Part shown: positions 11,956 through 20,369 of the stretch, in pieces | Numbering within the stretch: the stretch's first letter is position 1 | Layout of the letters: each line of letters starts with the position of its first letter | NCBI RefSeq assembly: GCF_900172375.1 | Contig: NZ_FWFS01000001.1 | Coordinates: forward strand, 434,001 to 498,000 | DNA length: 64,000 bases | Origin: Aquimixticola soesokkakensis | Lineage (GTDB): Bacteria; Pseudomonadota; Alphaproteobacteria; Rhodobacterales; Rhodobacteraceae | Reading direction: 5' to 3' | Position numbers and translations under genes: made by a program | Notes under the pieces: generated by a model | The model's database searches: none | Told to the model about the DNA's origin: nothing | The model's input: only the letters and a program-made list of their open reading frames with translations

Positions 11956-12795
11956 ATGGCACTCAAGTCGTACAAACCGACGACGCCTGGCCAGCGTGGG
12001 CTGGTTCTGATCGACCGTTCGGAGCTTTGGAAAGGTCGCCCCGTCAAATCCCTCACCGAGGGTCTGACGAAGAACGGCGGTCGGAACAACACCGGACGGA
12101 TCACGATGCGTCGCATCGGTGGTGGCGCGAAACGCCTCTACCGTATCGTTGATTTCAAACGTAACAAGTTTGACGTCGCAGCAACGGTTGAGCGGATCGA
12201 ATATGACCCCAACCGCACCGCGTTTATCGCGTTGATCAAATATGAAGATGGCGAGCAGGCTTATATCCTCGCTCCCCAACGTCTCGCCGTTGGCGACAAG
12301 GTGATTTCCTCGGCCAAGGCCGACGTGAAACCCGGGAACGCGATGCCCTTCTCCGGCATGCCGATCGGTACCATTGTCCACAACGTCGAAATGAAGCCCG
12401 GCAAAGGCGGCCAGATCGCCCGTGCTGCAGGCACCTACGCTCAGTTCGTGGGCCGCGATGGTGGCTACGCACAGATCCGTCTGTCCTCGGGCGAACTGCG
12501 TGCGATCCGTCAGGAATGCATGGCCACCGTTGGTGCCGTGTCCAACCCCGACAACTCGAACCAGAACATCGGTAAAGCCGGTCGGAACCGCCACAAAGGC
12601 ATCCGTCCCTCCGTGCGTGGTGTTGTGATGAACCCGATCGATCACCCCCATGGTGGTGGTGAAGGCCGGACCTCTGGTGGTCGTCACCCTGTGACACCCT
12701 GGGGTAAGCCGACGAAGGGTGCGCGCACTCGTAAGAACAAGGCGACGGATAAATACATCATCCGCTCGCGTCACGCTCGGAAGAAGGGTCGCTAA
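11956..12795 (+). CDS. rplB: 50S ribosomal protein L2
   Basis: Protein of 279 residues, full length, beginning [18 protein letters not shown]2 is needed for subunit association and peptidyl transfer. The essential His region reads [20 protein letters not shown] near residues 217-236. The rpsS start is 3 bp after its stop. Confidence 0.98.
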   Translation: MALKSYKPTTPGQRGLVLIDRSELWKGRPVKSLTEGLTKNGGRNNTGRITMRRIGGGAKRLYRIVDFKRNKFDVAATVERIEYDPNRTAFIALIKYEDGEQAYILAPQRLAVGDKVISSAKADVKPGNAMPFSGMPIGTIVHNVEMKPGKGGQIARAAGTYAQFVGRDGGYAQIRLSSGELRAIRQECMATVGAVSNPDNSNQNIGKAGRNRHKGIRPSVRGVVMNPIDHPHGGGEGRTSGGRHPVTPWGKPTKGARTRKNKATDKYIIRSRHARKKGR

Positions 12796-12798
12796 GAT

Positions 12799-13077
12799 AT
12801 GGCACGTTCTATCTGGAAAGGCCCGTTTGTGGACGCTTACGTCCTCAAGAAGGCCGAAAAGTCTCGCGAGTCGGGCCGTAACGAGGTCATCAAGATCTGG
12901 TCGCGCCGCTCCACCATCCTGCCGCAGTTCGTTGGTCTCACCTTTGGTGTGTACAACGGCCACAAGCACGTTCCCGTCAACGTCTCGGAAGACATGATCG
13001 GTCAGAAGTTCGGTGAGTATTCGCCGACTCGCACCTATTACGGTCACGCCGCTGACAAAAAAGCGAAGCGGAAGTAA
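12799..13077 (+). CDS. rpsS: 30S ribosomal protein S19
   Basis: Protein of 92 residues starting [20 protein letters not shown], full length. S19 is a 30S head protein contacting the A-site tRNA region and S13. It is tightly packed between rplB (3-bp gap) and rplV (3-bp gap). Confidence 0.98.
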   Translation: MARSIWKGPFVDAYVLKKAEKSRESGRNEVIKIWSRRSTILPQFVGLTFGVYNGHKHVPVNVSEDMIGQKFGEYSPTRTYYGHAADKKAKRK

Positions 13078-13080
13078 GTC

Positions 13081-13461
13081 ATGAGCAAGGCAGCTAATTC
13101 CCGCCGCGTGGCTGACAACGAAGCAATGGCAAAAGCCAAAATGCTTCGCGTTTCGCCGCAGAAATTGAACCTCGTCGCACAGATGATCCGCGGCAAGAAA
13201 GTCGGCAAGGCCCTCACGGACCTGACTTTCTCCAACAAGCGGATCGCAGCAGACGTGAAGAAATGTCTTCAGTCCGCAATCGCGAACGCCGAGAACAACC
13301 ACAACCTCGACGTCGATGAGCTCATCGTCGCCGAAGCTTGGGTTGGCAAAAACCTCGTCATGAAACGTGGGCGTCCGCGCGCACGTGGCCGGTTCGGCAA
13401 GATCATGAAGCCGTTCGCGGAAATCACCATCACGGTGCGTCAAGTCGAGGAGCAAAACTAA
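13081..13461 (+). CDS. rplV: 50S ribosomal protein L22
   Basis: Protein of 126 residues. L22 forms part of the exit tunnel with its beta-hairpin ([14 protein letters not shown] near the C-terminus), the site of macrolide-resistance mutations in other bacteria. The stop codon overlaps the rpsC start by one base (TAATG). Confidence 0.98.
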   Translation: MSKAANSRRVADNEAMAKAKMLRVSPQKLNLVAQMIRGKKVGKALTDLTFSNKRIAADVKKCLQSAIANAENNHNLDVDELIVAEAWVGKNLVMKRGRPRARGRFGKIMKPFAEITITVRQVEEQN

Positions 13462-14168
13462 TGGGTCATAAGGTTAACCCGATCGGTATGCGTCTTCAGG
13501 TGAACCGCACCTGGGACAGCCGCTGGTACGCCGATTCCAAGGATTACGGTGATCTTCTTCTGGAAGACATCAAGATCCGTGATTTCATCAAGGAAGAGTG
13601 CAAAGCCGCCGGCATCGCCCGCGTCATCATCGAGCGTCCGCACAAAAAGTGCCGCGTCACGATCCACACTGCGCGCCCGGGCGTGATCATCGGCAAAAAA
13701 GGCGCCGATATCGAAACCCTGCGCAAGAAGATCGCAAAGATGACCGACTCCGAGCTGCACCTCAACATCGTTGAAGTGCGCAAGCCCGAGCTCGACGCGG
13801 CCCTCGTGGCCGAGTCCATCGCTCAGCAGCTCGAGCGTCGTGTGTCTTTCCGTCGTGCGATGAAACGCTCGGTGCAAAACGCAATGCGTCTTGGTGCTTT
13901 GGGTATTCGTGTGAACGTTGCCGGCCGTCTGGGCGGTGCAGAGATCGCACGGACCGAATGGTACCGCGAAGGCCGCGTGCCGCTGCACACCCTGCGCGCC
14001 GACATCGACTACGCACATGCAGAAGCATCGACCGCTTACGGCATCATCGGCATCAAAACCTGGATCTTCAAAGGCGAGATCATGGAGCATGACCCTCAGG
14101 CTCATGACCGTCGTCACGCTGAACTCCAGGAAGGTCCGGCGCCCCGCGGCGACCGCGGCCGTCGTTAA
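13461..14168 (+). CDS. rpsC: 30S ribosomal protein S3
   Basis: Protein of 235 residues starting [20 protein letters not shown], full length. The KH domain carries [13 protein letters not shown]3 lies at the mRNA entry channel and contributes to helicase activity. The start at 13461 was chosen because it matches the family start and overlaps the rplV stop. Confidence 0.98.
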   Translation: MGHKVNPIGMRLQVNRTWDSRWYADSKDYGDLLLEDIKIRDFIKEECKAAGIARVIIERPHKKCRVTIHTARPGVIIGKKGADIETLRKKIAKMTDSELHLNIVEVRKPELDAALVAESIAQQLERRVSFRRAMKRSVQNAMRLGALGIRVNVAGRLGGAEIARTEWYREGRVPLHTLRADIDYAHAEASTAYGIIGIKTWIFKGEIMEHDPQAHDRRHAELQEGPAPRGDRGRR

Positions 14169-14181
14169 GGAGATCTGATCA

Positions 14182-14595
14182 ATGCTTCAGCCAAAACGTA
14201 CAAAGTTCCGCAAGCTGCACAAAGGCCGTATCCACGGTCAGGCAAAAGGCGGTTCGGATCTGAACTTCGGTGAGTTCGGCCTGAAAGCCGTCCAACCCGA
14301 GCGTGTAACCGCACGCCAGATCGAAGCAGCACGTCGTGCCATGACGCGTCACATGAAGCGTCAGGGCCGTGTCTGGATCCGTATTTTCCCCGACACTCCC
14401 GTGACCTCGAAACCCACCGAAGTTCGTATGGGTAAAGGTAAAGGGTCCGTGGATTTTTGGGCATGCAAGGTCAAACCCGGCCGTGTGATGTTCGAAATCG
14501 ACGGTGTGTCCGAAGATGTCGCTCGTGAAGCCCTGCGCCTCGCAGCGATGAAACTTCCGGTGAAAACCCGCACAGTGATGCGCGAAGACTGGTAA
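14182..14595 (+). CDS. rplP: 50S ribosomal protein L16
   Basis: Protein of 137 residues, full length. L16 organises the A-site tRNA position on the 50S subunit. Arg82 lies in EVRMGKGKG and aligns with E. coli Arg81, the residue hydroxylated there by the 2OG oxygenase YcfD/RoxA. It is the last plus-strand gene before the interruption at 14692 and is followed by a bidirectional terminator. Confidence 0.98.
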   Translation: MLQPKRTKFRKLHKGRIHGQAKGGSDLNFGEFGLKAVQPERVTARQIEAARRAMTRHMKRQGRVWIRIFPDTPVTSKPTEVRMGKGKGSVDFWACKVKPGRVMFEIDGVSEDVAREALRLAAMKLPVKTRTVMREDW

Positions 14596-14641
14596 TTCGG
14601 CGCGCCGCCCTTTGCGGGGCGGCCCTCCGGACCAAAAGAAA

Positions 14642-14672
14642 CCCCCGCCGAGCAATCGGCGGGGGTTTTGTT
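14642..14672. terminator. bidirectional terminator between rplP and the oxygenase gene
   Basis: CCCCCGCCGA, loop GCAA, TCGGCGGGGG, followed by TTTTGTTT on the plus strand. The opposite flank AAAAGAAA gives a T-rich tail on the minus strand too, so it can end both convergent transcripts. Confidence 0.88.
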
Positions 14673-14691
14673 TGTCAGAACACGGGTCCGC

Positions 14692-15312
14692 TCAGGCCCA
14701 GCGGTAGTTGAAGCTGACCGAGATGCGGTTGTCTTCGGCGAAATTCATCGGGACCTCGTGGCGCAGCCAGCTTTCCCACAGCAGCACGTCCCCCACCTTC
14801 GGCGCGACGTAGACAAAGGTTTTGAGGTCCGCGCGCACGTCTTTCTTGCGCGGTGGCGCGGCCATCATGGCCCCAAAGCGCGGGTCTTCCAGTTTCAGCG
14901 CCGACGTGCCCTCGGGCATCGCCACATAGGTGGTGCCGCTGATGACGCTGTGGGGATGGATGTGGGAGCCGTGCGACCCGCCTTCGGGAAGCACGTTGAT
15001 CCAGATGTCTTCCAGTTCCAGCTTGCGCCCGTCAAGGTCGAACTCGAGGTCTTCGGCAAAGGCGGCAACGTGTTTGTCGAGCGCTTCGACCACCTGTTTG
15101 AAAATCGGAAAGCGCCAGGGAAGGTCGCTCAGGGAGGCGTAGCTGGTGTAACCGGGATAGTTGTTGGCTTCGCACCAGTCGTGGCCCGCATCGTCATCTT
15201 CGGCGATAACGAGACAGGAGTTTTCAAGTTCTTGCGCGTCTATCTTGGGGCCGTACTCGGAAAGGGCGGCGCGGTAGAGGCGGGTGACAAAAAGAGATTC
15301 GATATGTGCCAT
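14692..15312 (-). CDS. putative 2-oxoglutarate/Fe(II) oxygenase (TIGR02466-like)
   Basis: Cytoplasmic protein of 206 residues resembling the TIGR02466 / 2OG-FeII_Oxy_5 family. The core has a His cluster SHIHPHS (114-122), then SGTTYVAMP, LEDPR, VGDVLLWESWLRHEVPMN with His185, and NRISVSFNYRW with Arg196 as likely 2-oxoglutarate binder. The distal His...Arg arrangement fits the double-stranded beta-helix fold. The exact iron ligands among the three clustered histidines cannot be assigned by eye. The gene lies antisense inside the ribosomal cluster, between rplP and rpmC, and ends at the shared terminator. The substrate is unknown; a ribosomal protein is an attractive guess because of the location. 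Confidence 0.8.
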   Translation of the reverse strand: MAHIESLFVTRLYRAALSEYGPKIDAQELENSCLVIAEDDDAGHDWCEANNYPGYTSYASLSDLPWRFPIFKQVVEALDKHVAAFAEDLEFDLDGRKLELEDIWINVLPEGGSHGSHIHPHSVISGTTYVAMPEGTSALKLEDPRFGAMMAAPPRKKDVRADLKTFVYVAPKVGDVLLWESWLRHEVPMNFAEDNRISVSFNYRWA

Positions 15313-15400
15313 GATCCCCTCATAGCGCAGCGGGCGGGACCGCGCGAGGGGGCATCAGTGGCGCGCTTCAACCTTGTTTTGCAGGAAGTTCAGGTTTCCC

Positions 15401-15429
15401 TTGCTTGATGGGGGAGCGTCCCTTATAGA
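15401..15429 (+). promoter_or_regulatory. putative promoter for the rpmC-rpmD cluster
   Basis: TTGCTT at 15401-15406, 17-bp spacer, TATAGA at 15424-15429. The oxygenase gene on the other strand cuts these genes off from the upstream S10 transcript, so an own promoter is required. Confidence 0.55.
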
Positions 15430-15442
15430 GCGGCATCTACGG

Positions 15443-15460
15443 ATTCCCGCACGCGGGATT
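15443..15460 (+). other. leader hairpin upstream of rpmC
   Basis: TCCCGC-AC-GCGGGA near-palindrome in the presumed rpmC leader, followed by CGTGTGTTTT. It may be a leader structure; the closing loop is very short. Confidence 0.4.
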
Positions 15461-15549
15461 CGTGTGTTTTATCATCCGCTCATCAGGCAAAGGGTGACCC
15501 ACGATCAAACGTGTTGGGGCTCTCTGGTGATTAGAAAAAGGACAAGGCT

Positions 15550-15750
15550 ATGAACGCTCAAGAATTGCGTGACAAAACGCCGGACCAGCTCCGTGAGGAC
15601 CTGGCCAACATGAAAAAAGAGGCTTTCAACCTCCGTTTCCAGCAGGCCACCGGCCAGCTCGAAAACACCGCTCAGATGCGTAAAGCACGCCGTAACGCGG
15701 CCCGTGTGAAAACCATTCTGAACCAAAAAGCCCAAGCGGCTGCGGAATAA
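15550..15750 (+). CDS. rpmC: 50S ribosomal protein L29
   Basis: Protein of 66 residues, [20 protein letters not shown] at the start. L29 is a small helical protein near the exit tunnel rim beside L23. It is the first gene after the interruption and has rpsQ 12 bp downstream. Confidence 0.97.
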   Translation: MNAQELRDKTPDQLREDLANMKKEAFNLRFQQATGQLENTAQMRKARRNAARVKTILNQKAQAAAE

Positions 15751-15762
15751 GGAGCGAGACCT

Positions 15763-15990
15763 ATGCCCAAACGTATTCTTCAAGGTACTGTCACCAGCAA
15801 CCAAAACGCACAAACCGTCACCGTGTCGGTCGAGCGTCGCTTCAAGCACCCGCTGCTGAACAAAACCATCCGTAAGTCCAAAAAATACCGGGCTCACGAT
15901 GAGAACAACCAATTCAACGTCGGTGACACCGTCCGCATTCAGGAATGTGCGCCGAAGTCGAAGACCAAACGCTGGGAAGTGCTCGTCTAA
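15763..15990 (+). CDS. rpsQ: 30S ribosomal protein S17
   Basis: Protein of 75 residues with an OB fold, slightly shorter than the E. coli protein, as usual in alphaproteobacteria. S17 is a primary 16S rRNA binder. It begins [20 protein letters not shown], preceded by an AAGGAG site. Confidence 0.97.
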   Translation: MPKRILQGTVTSNQNAQTVTVSVERRFKHPLLNKTIRKSKKYRAHDENNQFNVGDTVRIQECAPKSKTKRWEVLV

Positions 15991-16070
15991 GTCGACGGTC
16001 AAAGCCCAGTTAATCGAAACCCTGGGGGAATGGGCAACTGCAAGCCCCCCCAAAGGTCGGGAGAAACCAC

Positions 16071-16439
16071 ATGATCCAGATGCAGACCAATCTGGATGTA
16101 GCTGACAACAGCGGCGCTCGCCGTGTTCAGTGCATCAAGGTCCTCGGCGGTTCGCACCGTCGTTACGCGTCCGTGGGTGACATCATCGTCGTATCGGTGA
16201 AAGAAGCCATTCCGCGTGGTCGCGTTAAGAAAGGTGATGTCCGCAAGGCCGTCGTCGTTCGCACCGCGAAAGAAGTCCGTCGTGAAGATGGCACCGCGAT
16301 CCGTTTCGATCGCAACGCTGCCGTTATCCTCAACAACGCAGGCGAGCCTGTCGGTACCCGTATCTTCGGGCCGGTTGTGCGTGAGCTGCGTGCGAAGAAC
16401 TTCATGAAGATCATCTCGCTTGCTCCGGAGGTGCTGTAA
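16071..16439 (+). CDS. rplN: 50S ribosomal protein L14
   Basis: Protein of 122 residues starting [20 protein letters not shown], full length. L14 forms intersubunit bridges. A GGGAGAAACC ribosome site is present. The stop shares a base with the rplX start (TAATG). Confidence 0.98.
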   Translation: MIQMQTNLDVADNSGARRVQCIKVLGGSHRRYASVGDIIVVSVKEAIPRGRVKKGDVRKAVVVRTAKEVRREDGTAIRFDRNAAVILNNAGEPVGTRIFGPVVRELRAKNFMKIISLAPEVL

Positions 16440-16744
16440 TGGCTGCTAAGCTCCGTAAAGGCGACAAGGTCGTCGTATTGTCCGGCAAAGACAAAGGCAA
16501 ACAGGGCGAAATCGCCACTGTTTTCCCTGCCAAAGGCAAAGCAATCGTTGAAGGCGTGAACGTCGCAGTGCGTCACGTTCGTCAGTCGCAAGCATCGCAG
16601 GGTGGCCGCGTGCCGACCGCAATGCCCATCGACCTGTCGAACCTTGCGCTGCTCGACGCAAACGGCAAAGCAACCCGCGTTGGCTTCCGCATGGATGGCG
16701 ACAACAAGGTCCGTTTTGCAAAGACCACGGGAGACGTGATCTAA
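16439..16744 (+). CDS. rplX: 50S ribosomal protein L24
   Basis: Protein of 101 residues with a KOW motif ([19 protein letters not shown]). L24 initiates 50S assembly. It overlaps both rplN and rplE by one base, so the three are translationally coupled. Confidence 0.98.
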   Translation: MAAKLRKGDKVVVLSGKDKGKQGEIATVFPAKGKAIVEGVNVAVRHVRQSQASQGGRVPTAMPIDLSNLALLDANGKATRVGFRMDGDNKVRFAKTTGDVI

Positions 16745-17307
16745 TGCTCGACGCTGCAACCTACACCCCGCGTCTGAAGGCGCTCTATCAGGACAGCATT
16801 CGTGCCGCTCTCAAAGAAGAGTTCGGCTACACCAACGACATGCAGCTCCCGCGCCTCGACAAAATCGTTCTCAACATCGGCTGCGGTGCAGAAGCTGTGC
16901 GTGACTCCAAGAAAGCCAAATCGGCTCAGGAAGATCTCACTGCAATCGCCGGCCAAAAGGCACTCGTCACGAAAGCCAAGAAATCCATCGCTGGTTTCCG
17001 CGTTCGTGAAGACATGCCCTTGGGCGCGAAGGTTACCCTTCGTGGCGACCGTATGTACGAATTCCTCGACCGTCTGATCACGGTAGCAATGCCCCGTATC
17101 CGCGACTTCCGCGGCGTATCGGGCACTTCTTTCGACGGCCGTGGCAACTACGCCATGGGCATGAAAGAGCACATCGTGTTCCCCGAAATCAACTTCGACA
17201 AAGTCGATGAGGTTTGGGGTTTGGACATTGTCATCGCGACCACCGCGAAAACCGACGCAGAAGCAAAGAGCCTGTTGAAAGCTTTCAACATGCCCTTCAA
17301 CAGCTGA
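16744..17307 (+). CDS. rplE: 50S ribosomal protein L5
   Basis: Protein of 187 residues, full length. L5 binds 5S rRNA and the P-site tRNA elbow. It contains [21 protein letters not shown] perfect 18-bp DNA palindrome (17273-17290) lies in its last codons, probably fortuitous. Confidence 0.98.
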   Translation: MLDAATYTPRLKALYQDSIRAALKEEFGYTNDMQLPRLDKIVLNIGCGAEAVRDSKKAKSAQEDLTAIAGQKALVTKAKKSIAGFRVREDMPLGAKVTLRGDRMYEFLDRLITVAMPRIRDFRGVSGTSFDGRGNYAMGMKEHIVFPEINFDKVDEVWGLDIVIATTAKTDAEAKSLLKAFNMPFNS

Positions 17308-17327
17308 TCGCGCGAGGAGTTTAGAAC

Positions 17328-17633
17328 ATGGCTAAGCAATCCATGATCGCACGTGAGCACAAGCGCGAGAAGCTGGTGGCAAAATATGCTGCCAAGCGCG
17401 CTGCTCTCAAAGAGATCATCTACGACCAAGAGAAGCCGATGGAAGAGCGTTTCCGCGCGACCCTGAAGCTTGCTGAACTGCCGCGCAACAGCTCGGCTAC
17501 CCGTCTTCACAACCGTTGCCAGCTGACGGGCCGTCCCCACGCTTACTACCGTAAGCTGAAGGTGTCGCGGATCATGCTGCGGGAACTGGGCTCTTTCGGC
17601 CAGATCCCCGGTTTGGTGAAATCGAGCTGGTAA
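17328..17633 (+). CDS. rpsN: 30S ribosomal protein S14
   Basis: Protein of 101 residues, the long zinc-independent type of S14 (no CxxC pair; the conserved part reads [20 protein letters not shown]). S14 is a 30S head assembly protein. It lies 20 bp after rplE and 12 bp before rpsH. Confidence 0.98.
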   Translation: MAKQSMIAREHKREKLVAKYAAKRAALKEIIYDQEKPMEERFRATLKLAELPRNSSATRLHNRCQLTGRPHAYYRKLKVSRIMLRELGSFGQIPGLVKSSW

Positions 17634-17645
17634 GGGAGAGACAGT

Positions 17646-18038
17646 ATGAACGATCCTATCGGCGATATGCTCACCCGTATCCGTAACTCTCAAATGCGTG
17701 GCAAAGCCAACGTCTCCACACCGGCTTCCAAGCTGCGTGCATGGGTGTTGGACGTGCTGCTCGACGAGGGCTACATCCGCGGCTACGAAAAAGGTTCCGA
17801 CGCGAACGGTCACCCGACCCTCGAAATCGGCCTGAAATACTTCGAAGGCACCCCGGTCATTCGCGAAGTGAAACGGGTTTCCAAACCCGGTCGTCGCGTT
17901 TACCTCGGCGTCAAAGACATTCCTTCGGTCCGTCAAGGTCTGGGTGTGTCGATTGTCTCCACGCCCAAAGGTGTGATGTCTGATGCAAATGCTCGTGCCC
18001 AAAACGTGGGTGGCGAAGTACTTTGCACCGTCTTCTAA
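17646..18038 (+). CDS. rpsH: 30S ribosomal protein S8
   Basis: Protein of 130 residues, full length, starting [21 protein letters not shown]8 is a primary 16S rRNA binder and the spc operon autoregulator in E. coli. The C-terminal [13 protein letters not shown] is conserved. An AAGGAGG site for rplF overlaps its stop. Confidence 0.98.
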   Translation: MNDPIGDMLTRIRNSQMRGKANVSTPASKLRAWVLDVLLDEGYIRGYEKGSDANGHPTLEIGLKYFEGTPVIREVKRVSKPGRRVYLGVKDIPSVRQGLGVSIVSTPKGVMSDANARAQNVGGEVLCTVF

Positions 18039-18048
18039 GGAGGGTCTG

Positions 18049-18582
18049 ATGTCTCGTATTGGGAAAAAACCGGTCGATCTGCCCAGCGGCGTTACTGCCA
18101 CTGTGTCCGGCCAAAAAGTCGAAGTGAAGGGCCCCAAGGGCGTCCGCACTTTTAACGCCACAGACGATGTGACGATCACGATTGAAGATAACGCTGTTTC
18201 GGTGACCCCCCGTGGGAAATCCAAACGCGCGCTTCAACAGTGGGGCATGTCGCGCACGATGGTTGCAAACTGCATCGCGGGCGTGACGGAAGGCTTCAAG
18301 AAAGAGCTTGAAATTCAGGGTGTGGGTTACCGCGCTCAGATGCAGGGCAACACCTTGAAACTGTCGCTTGGTTACTCGCACGACGTTAACTTCGAAGTTC
18401 CGGCTGGCGTCACCGTCACCGCTCCGAAGCAAACGGAAGTCGTTGTGGAAGGTATCGACCAGCAGCTCGTAGGTCAGGTCGCGGCAAACATCCGCGAATG
18501 GCGTGCGCCCGAGCCCTATAAGGGCAAGGGGATCCGCTACAAGGGCGAATATGTCTTCCGCAAAGAAGGCAAGAAGAAGTAA
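18049..18582 (+). CDS. rplF: 50S ribosomal protein L6
   Basis: Protein of 177 residues starting [20 protein letters not shown], full length. L6 lies near the factor-binding centre. The start at 18049 follows AAGGAGG; the upstream in-frame extension to 17983 overlaps rpsH and is rejected. Confidence 0.98.
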   Translation: MSRIGKKPVDLPSGVTATVSGQKVEVKGPKGVRTFNATDDVTITIEDNAVSVTPRGKSKRALQQWGMSRTMVANCIAGVTEGFKKELEIQGVGYRAQMQGNTLKLSLGYSHDVNFEVPAGVTVTAPKQTEVVVEGIDQQLVGQVAANIREWRAPEPYKGKGIRYKGEYVFRKEGKKK

Positions 18583-18593
18583 GGACGCAGAAA

Positions 18594-18953
18594 ATGGCAA
18601 ACAGCAAACGGACTCTGTTCCTCAAGCGCCGCCTGCGCGTCCGGAACAAACTGCGGAAACTGGCAGCGGGCCGCGCCCGTCTGTCCGTGCACCGCTCGAA
18701 CAAGAACATCAGCGTGCAGCTGATCGACGATGTGAACGGCAAAACGCTCGCATCGGCATCCTCGATGGAAAAAGACCTCGGTGTTGTTGGCAAAAACAAC
18801 ATCGACGCCGCTTCCAAAGTGGGCGCAGCGATCGCAGAACGCGCGAAAAAAGCCGGTGTGGAAGAGTGCTACTTCGACCGCGGTGGCTTCCTCTTTCACG
18901 GCAAGGTCAAGGCTCTGGCCGAGGCTGCGCGTGAAGGTGGTCTGAAGTTCTAA
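18594..18953 (+). CDS. rplR: 50S ribosomal protein L18
   Basis: Protein of 119 residues, full length, binding 5S rRNA with L5. It contains [18 protein letters not shown]. It is followed by an unusually long 140-bp gap with two hairpins before rpsE. Confidence 0.98.
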   Translation: MANSKRTLFLKRRLRVRNKLRKLAAGRARLSVHRSNKNISVQLIDDVNGKTLASASSMEKDLGVVGKNNIDAASKVGAAIAERAKKAGVEECYFDRGGFLFHGKVKALAEAAREGGLKF

Positions 18954-18961
18954 TTCCATGC

Positions 18962-19035
18962 GGAGGGCGCGGTCGTTGGATCCTGCCCTCCCGATGATCC
19001 GGAACCGCCCGCGATCCTTCCCGGATTTGCGGGCG
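18962..19035 (+). other. two consecutive hairpins between rplR and rpsE
   Basis: First inverted repeat GGAGGGC / GCCCTCC (18962-18991), second CGCCCGC / GCGGGCG (19006-19035), each with a loop of about 16 bases and no T-run. They fill a 140-bp gap in a cluster whose other spacers are mostly near 10 bp. Confidence 0.5.
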
Positions 19036-19093
19036 TGTTACCTGGATTGGTTCAAGTCGGCGTGCAAGCGCGCCACCATTTAAGGAATGCCCC

Positions 19094-19672
19094 ATGGCAG
19101 AACGTGATAACCGTCGGGATAACCGCCGCGACCGCGACGAAACTCCCGAATTCGCAGATCGCCTTGTCGCGATCAACCGCGTCTCGAAAACCGTGAAAGG
19201 TGGTAAGCGTTTCGGCTTTGCTGCTCTCGTGGTTGTCGGTGACCAAAAGGGCCGCGTCGGCTTTGGCAAAGGGAAAGCGAAAGAGGTCCCCGAGGCCATT
19301 CGTAAAGCTACCGAGCAAGCCAAGCGTCAAATGATCCGCGTGCAGCTTAAAGAAGGCCGCACCCTTCACCACGACGTGAACGGTCGCCACGGCGCTGGCC
19401 GCGTTGTGATGCGCACGGCACCTCAGGGTACCGGTATCATCGCCGGTGGTCCGATGCGTGCCGTTTTCGAAATGCTCGGCGTCCACGACGTTGTTGCAAA
19501 GTCGATCGGCTCCTCGAACCCCTACAACATGATCCGCGCAACGCTCGAAGGCCTCCGTCAGGAAGCATCCCCGCGTTCCGTGGCGCAACGTCGCGGTAAA
19601 AAAGTCGCTGACATTCTGCCCGCTCGTGAGGCCGCTCCGGTCGACGCGACTGCGGTTGCAGAAGAAGCATAA
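19094..19672 (+). CDS. rpsE: 30S ribosomal protein S5
   Basis: Protein of 192 residues. S5 is a 30S body protein important for fidelity. It has an Arg/Asp-rich N-terminus ([20 protein letters not shown]), the conserved core VNRV-like [17 protein letters not shown], and a short Ala-rich tail. rpmD follows 11 bp downstream. Confidence 0.98.
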   Translation: MAERDNRRDNRRDRDETPEFADRLVAINRVSKTVKGGKRFGFAALVVVGDQKGRVGFGKGKAKEVPEAIRKATEQAKRQMIRVQLKEGRTLHHDVNGRHGAGRVVMRTAPQGTGIIAGGPMRAVFEMLGVHDVVAKSIGSSNPYNMIRATLEGLRQEASPRSVAQRRGKKVADILPAREAAPVDATAVAEEA

Positions 19673-19683
19673 GGATCTGAACC

Positions 19684-19872
19684 ATGGCTAAAACCATCGT
19701 CGTCAAGCAGATCGGCTCGCCGATCCGTCGCCCCGCAGAACAGCGCGCTACGCTGATCGGTCTGGGTCTGAACAAGATGCACCGCACCCGTGAACTCGAA
19801 GATACGCCTTCGGTTCGTGGCATGGTCCGCTCGATCCCGCACCTCGTCGAGATCGTCGAAGAGCGCGGCTAA
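19684..19872 (+). CDS. rpmD: 50S ribosomal protein L30
   Basis: Protein of 62 residues, full length for L30, containing QIGSPIRRP and [18 protein letters not shown]. It is the last ribosomal gene here; a terminator follows directly and rplO, secY, adk and rpsM are not in the window. Confidence 0.97.
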   Translation: MAKTIVVKQIGSPIRRPAEQRATLIGLGLNKMHRTRELEDTPSVRGMVRSIPHLVEIVEERG

Positions 19873-19896
19873 GACCTCGGTCTTGGTTTCAAATAG

Positions 19897-19928
19897 AACG
19901 CCCCGCAGGTGACTGCGGGGCGTTTTGC
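19897..19928 (+). terminator. terminator after rpmD
   Basis: ACGCCCCGCAG, loop GTGA, CTGCGGGGCGT, then TTT: an 11-bp perfect stem closing the ribosomal cluster. Confidence 0.88.
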
Positions 19929-20098
19929 GTTGCGCGGCAGGGGCGGCAGCGACAGAGGGTGTCTGCGCCGGTCCGCGCGCGCAAGGTCGCGCCGAACCAC
20001 ATGGCACGGACACCTCATCGTGCAGACACCTGCGCGCAGACCAAAAACACCGCTCGTGTCGAGCCGTGTTGCGCTTGTCTATGAAGATTTTGGGGTAA

Positions 20099-20175
20099 TG
20101 GTAGCGGAGGAGGGACTTGAACCCCCGACACGCGGATTATGATTCCGCTGCTCTAACCAACTGAGCTACTCCGCC
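20099..20175 (-). tRNA. tRNA-Met (CAT), elongator type
   Basis: 77 bases including an encoded CCA. Acceptor GGCGGAG pairs CTCCGCT, the D-arm reads AGCTCAGTTGGTTAGAGC, the anticodon stem is GCGGA / TCCGC with loop ATCATAA (anticodon CAT), and the T-arm reads GGGGGTTCAAGTCCCTC. The anticodon stem lacks the GGG/CCC of initiator tRNA. An Ile-lysidine (CAT) tRNA is the alternative, judged less likely from the D-arm and acceptor. Confidence 0.9.
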
Positions 20176-20258
20176 GAAGTGCCGCGTAGGTAGACTTTCA
20201 CGCGCCAAGGGTCAAGCACAAAAAACCTGTCCGCCGCGCTTTCTTGCGCAGGCGCAAA

Positions 20259-20291
20259 ATATAGGGGGCTGATGGCGGGTTTCCCCTATAT
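20259..20291 (+). promoter_or_regulatory. perfect 9-bp inverted repeat upstream of the export lipoprotein
   Basis: ATATAGGGG (20259-20267) and CCCCTATAT (20283-20291) separated by 15 bp, about 80 bp before the start at 20370. It could be an operator or an RNA hairpin. No other feature was recognised between the tRNA and the gene. Confidence 0.4.
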
Positions 20292-20369
20292 GCCTGCTGT
20301 ATCGGGTTGTTTGAAACGATTTTCCGTCCTAATTTGAGGGCGCTGAAATTTTGACGTCCGGGGGGACCG

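Noticed and set aside
17273-17290. Perfect 18-bp palindrome TGTTGAAAGCTTTCAACA at the rplE end
   Set aside because: It lies within conserved codons, has no loop for an RNA hairpin and no regulatory context; likely chance.
20099-20175. Initiator tRNA-fMet or tRNA-Ile2 for the CAT anticodon
   Set aside because: The anticodon stem lacks the initiator GGG/CCC pairs, and the overall sequence looks like elongator tRNA-Met; Ile2 is not fully excluded.
20099-20369. Integration site or genomic island at the tRNA-Met gene
   Set aside because: No integrase, no repeat of the tRNA 3' end and no compositional break was found in the following 12 kb, although the ribosomal cluster does break here.
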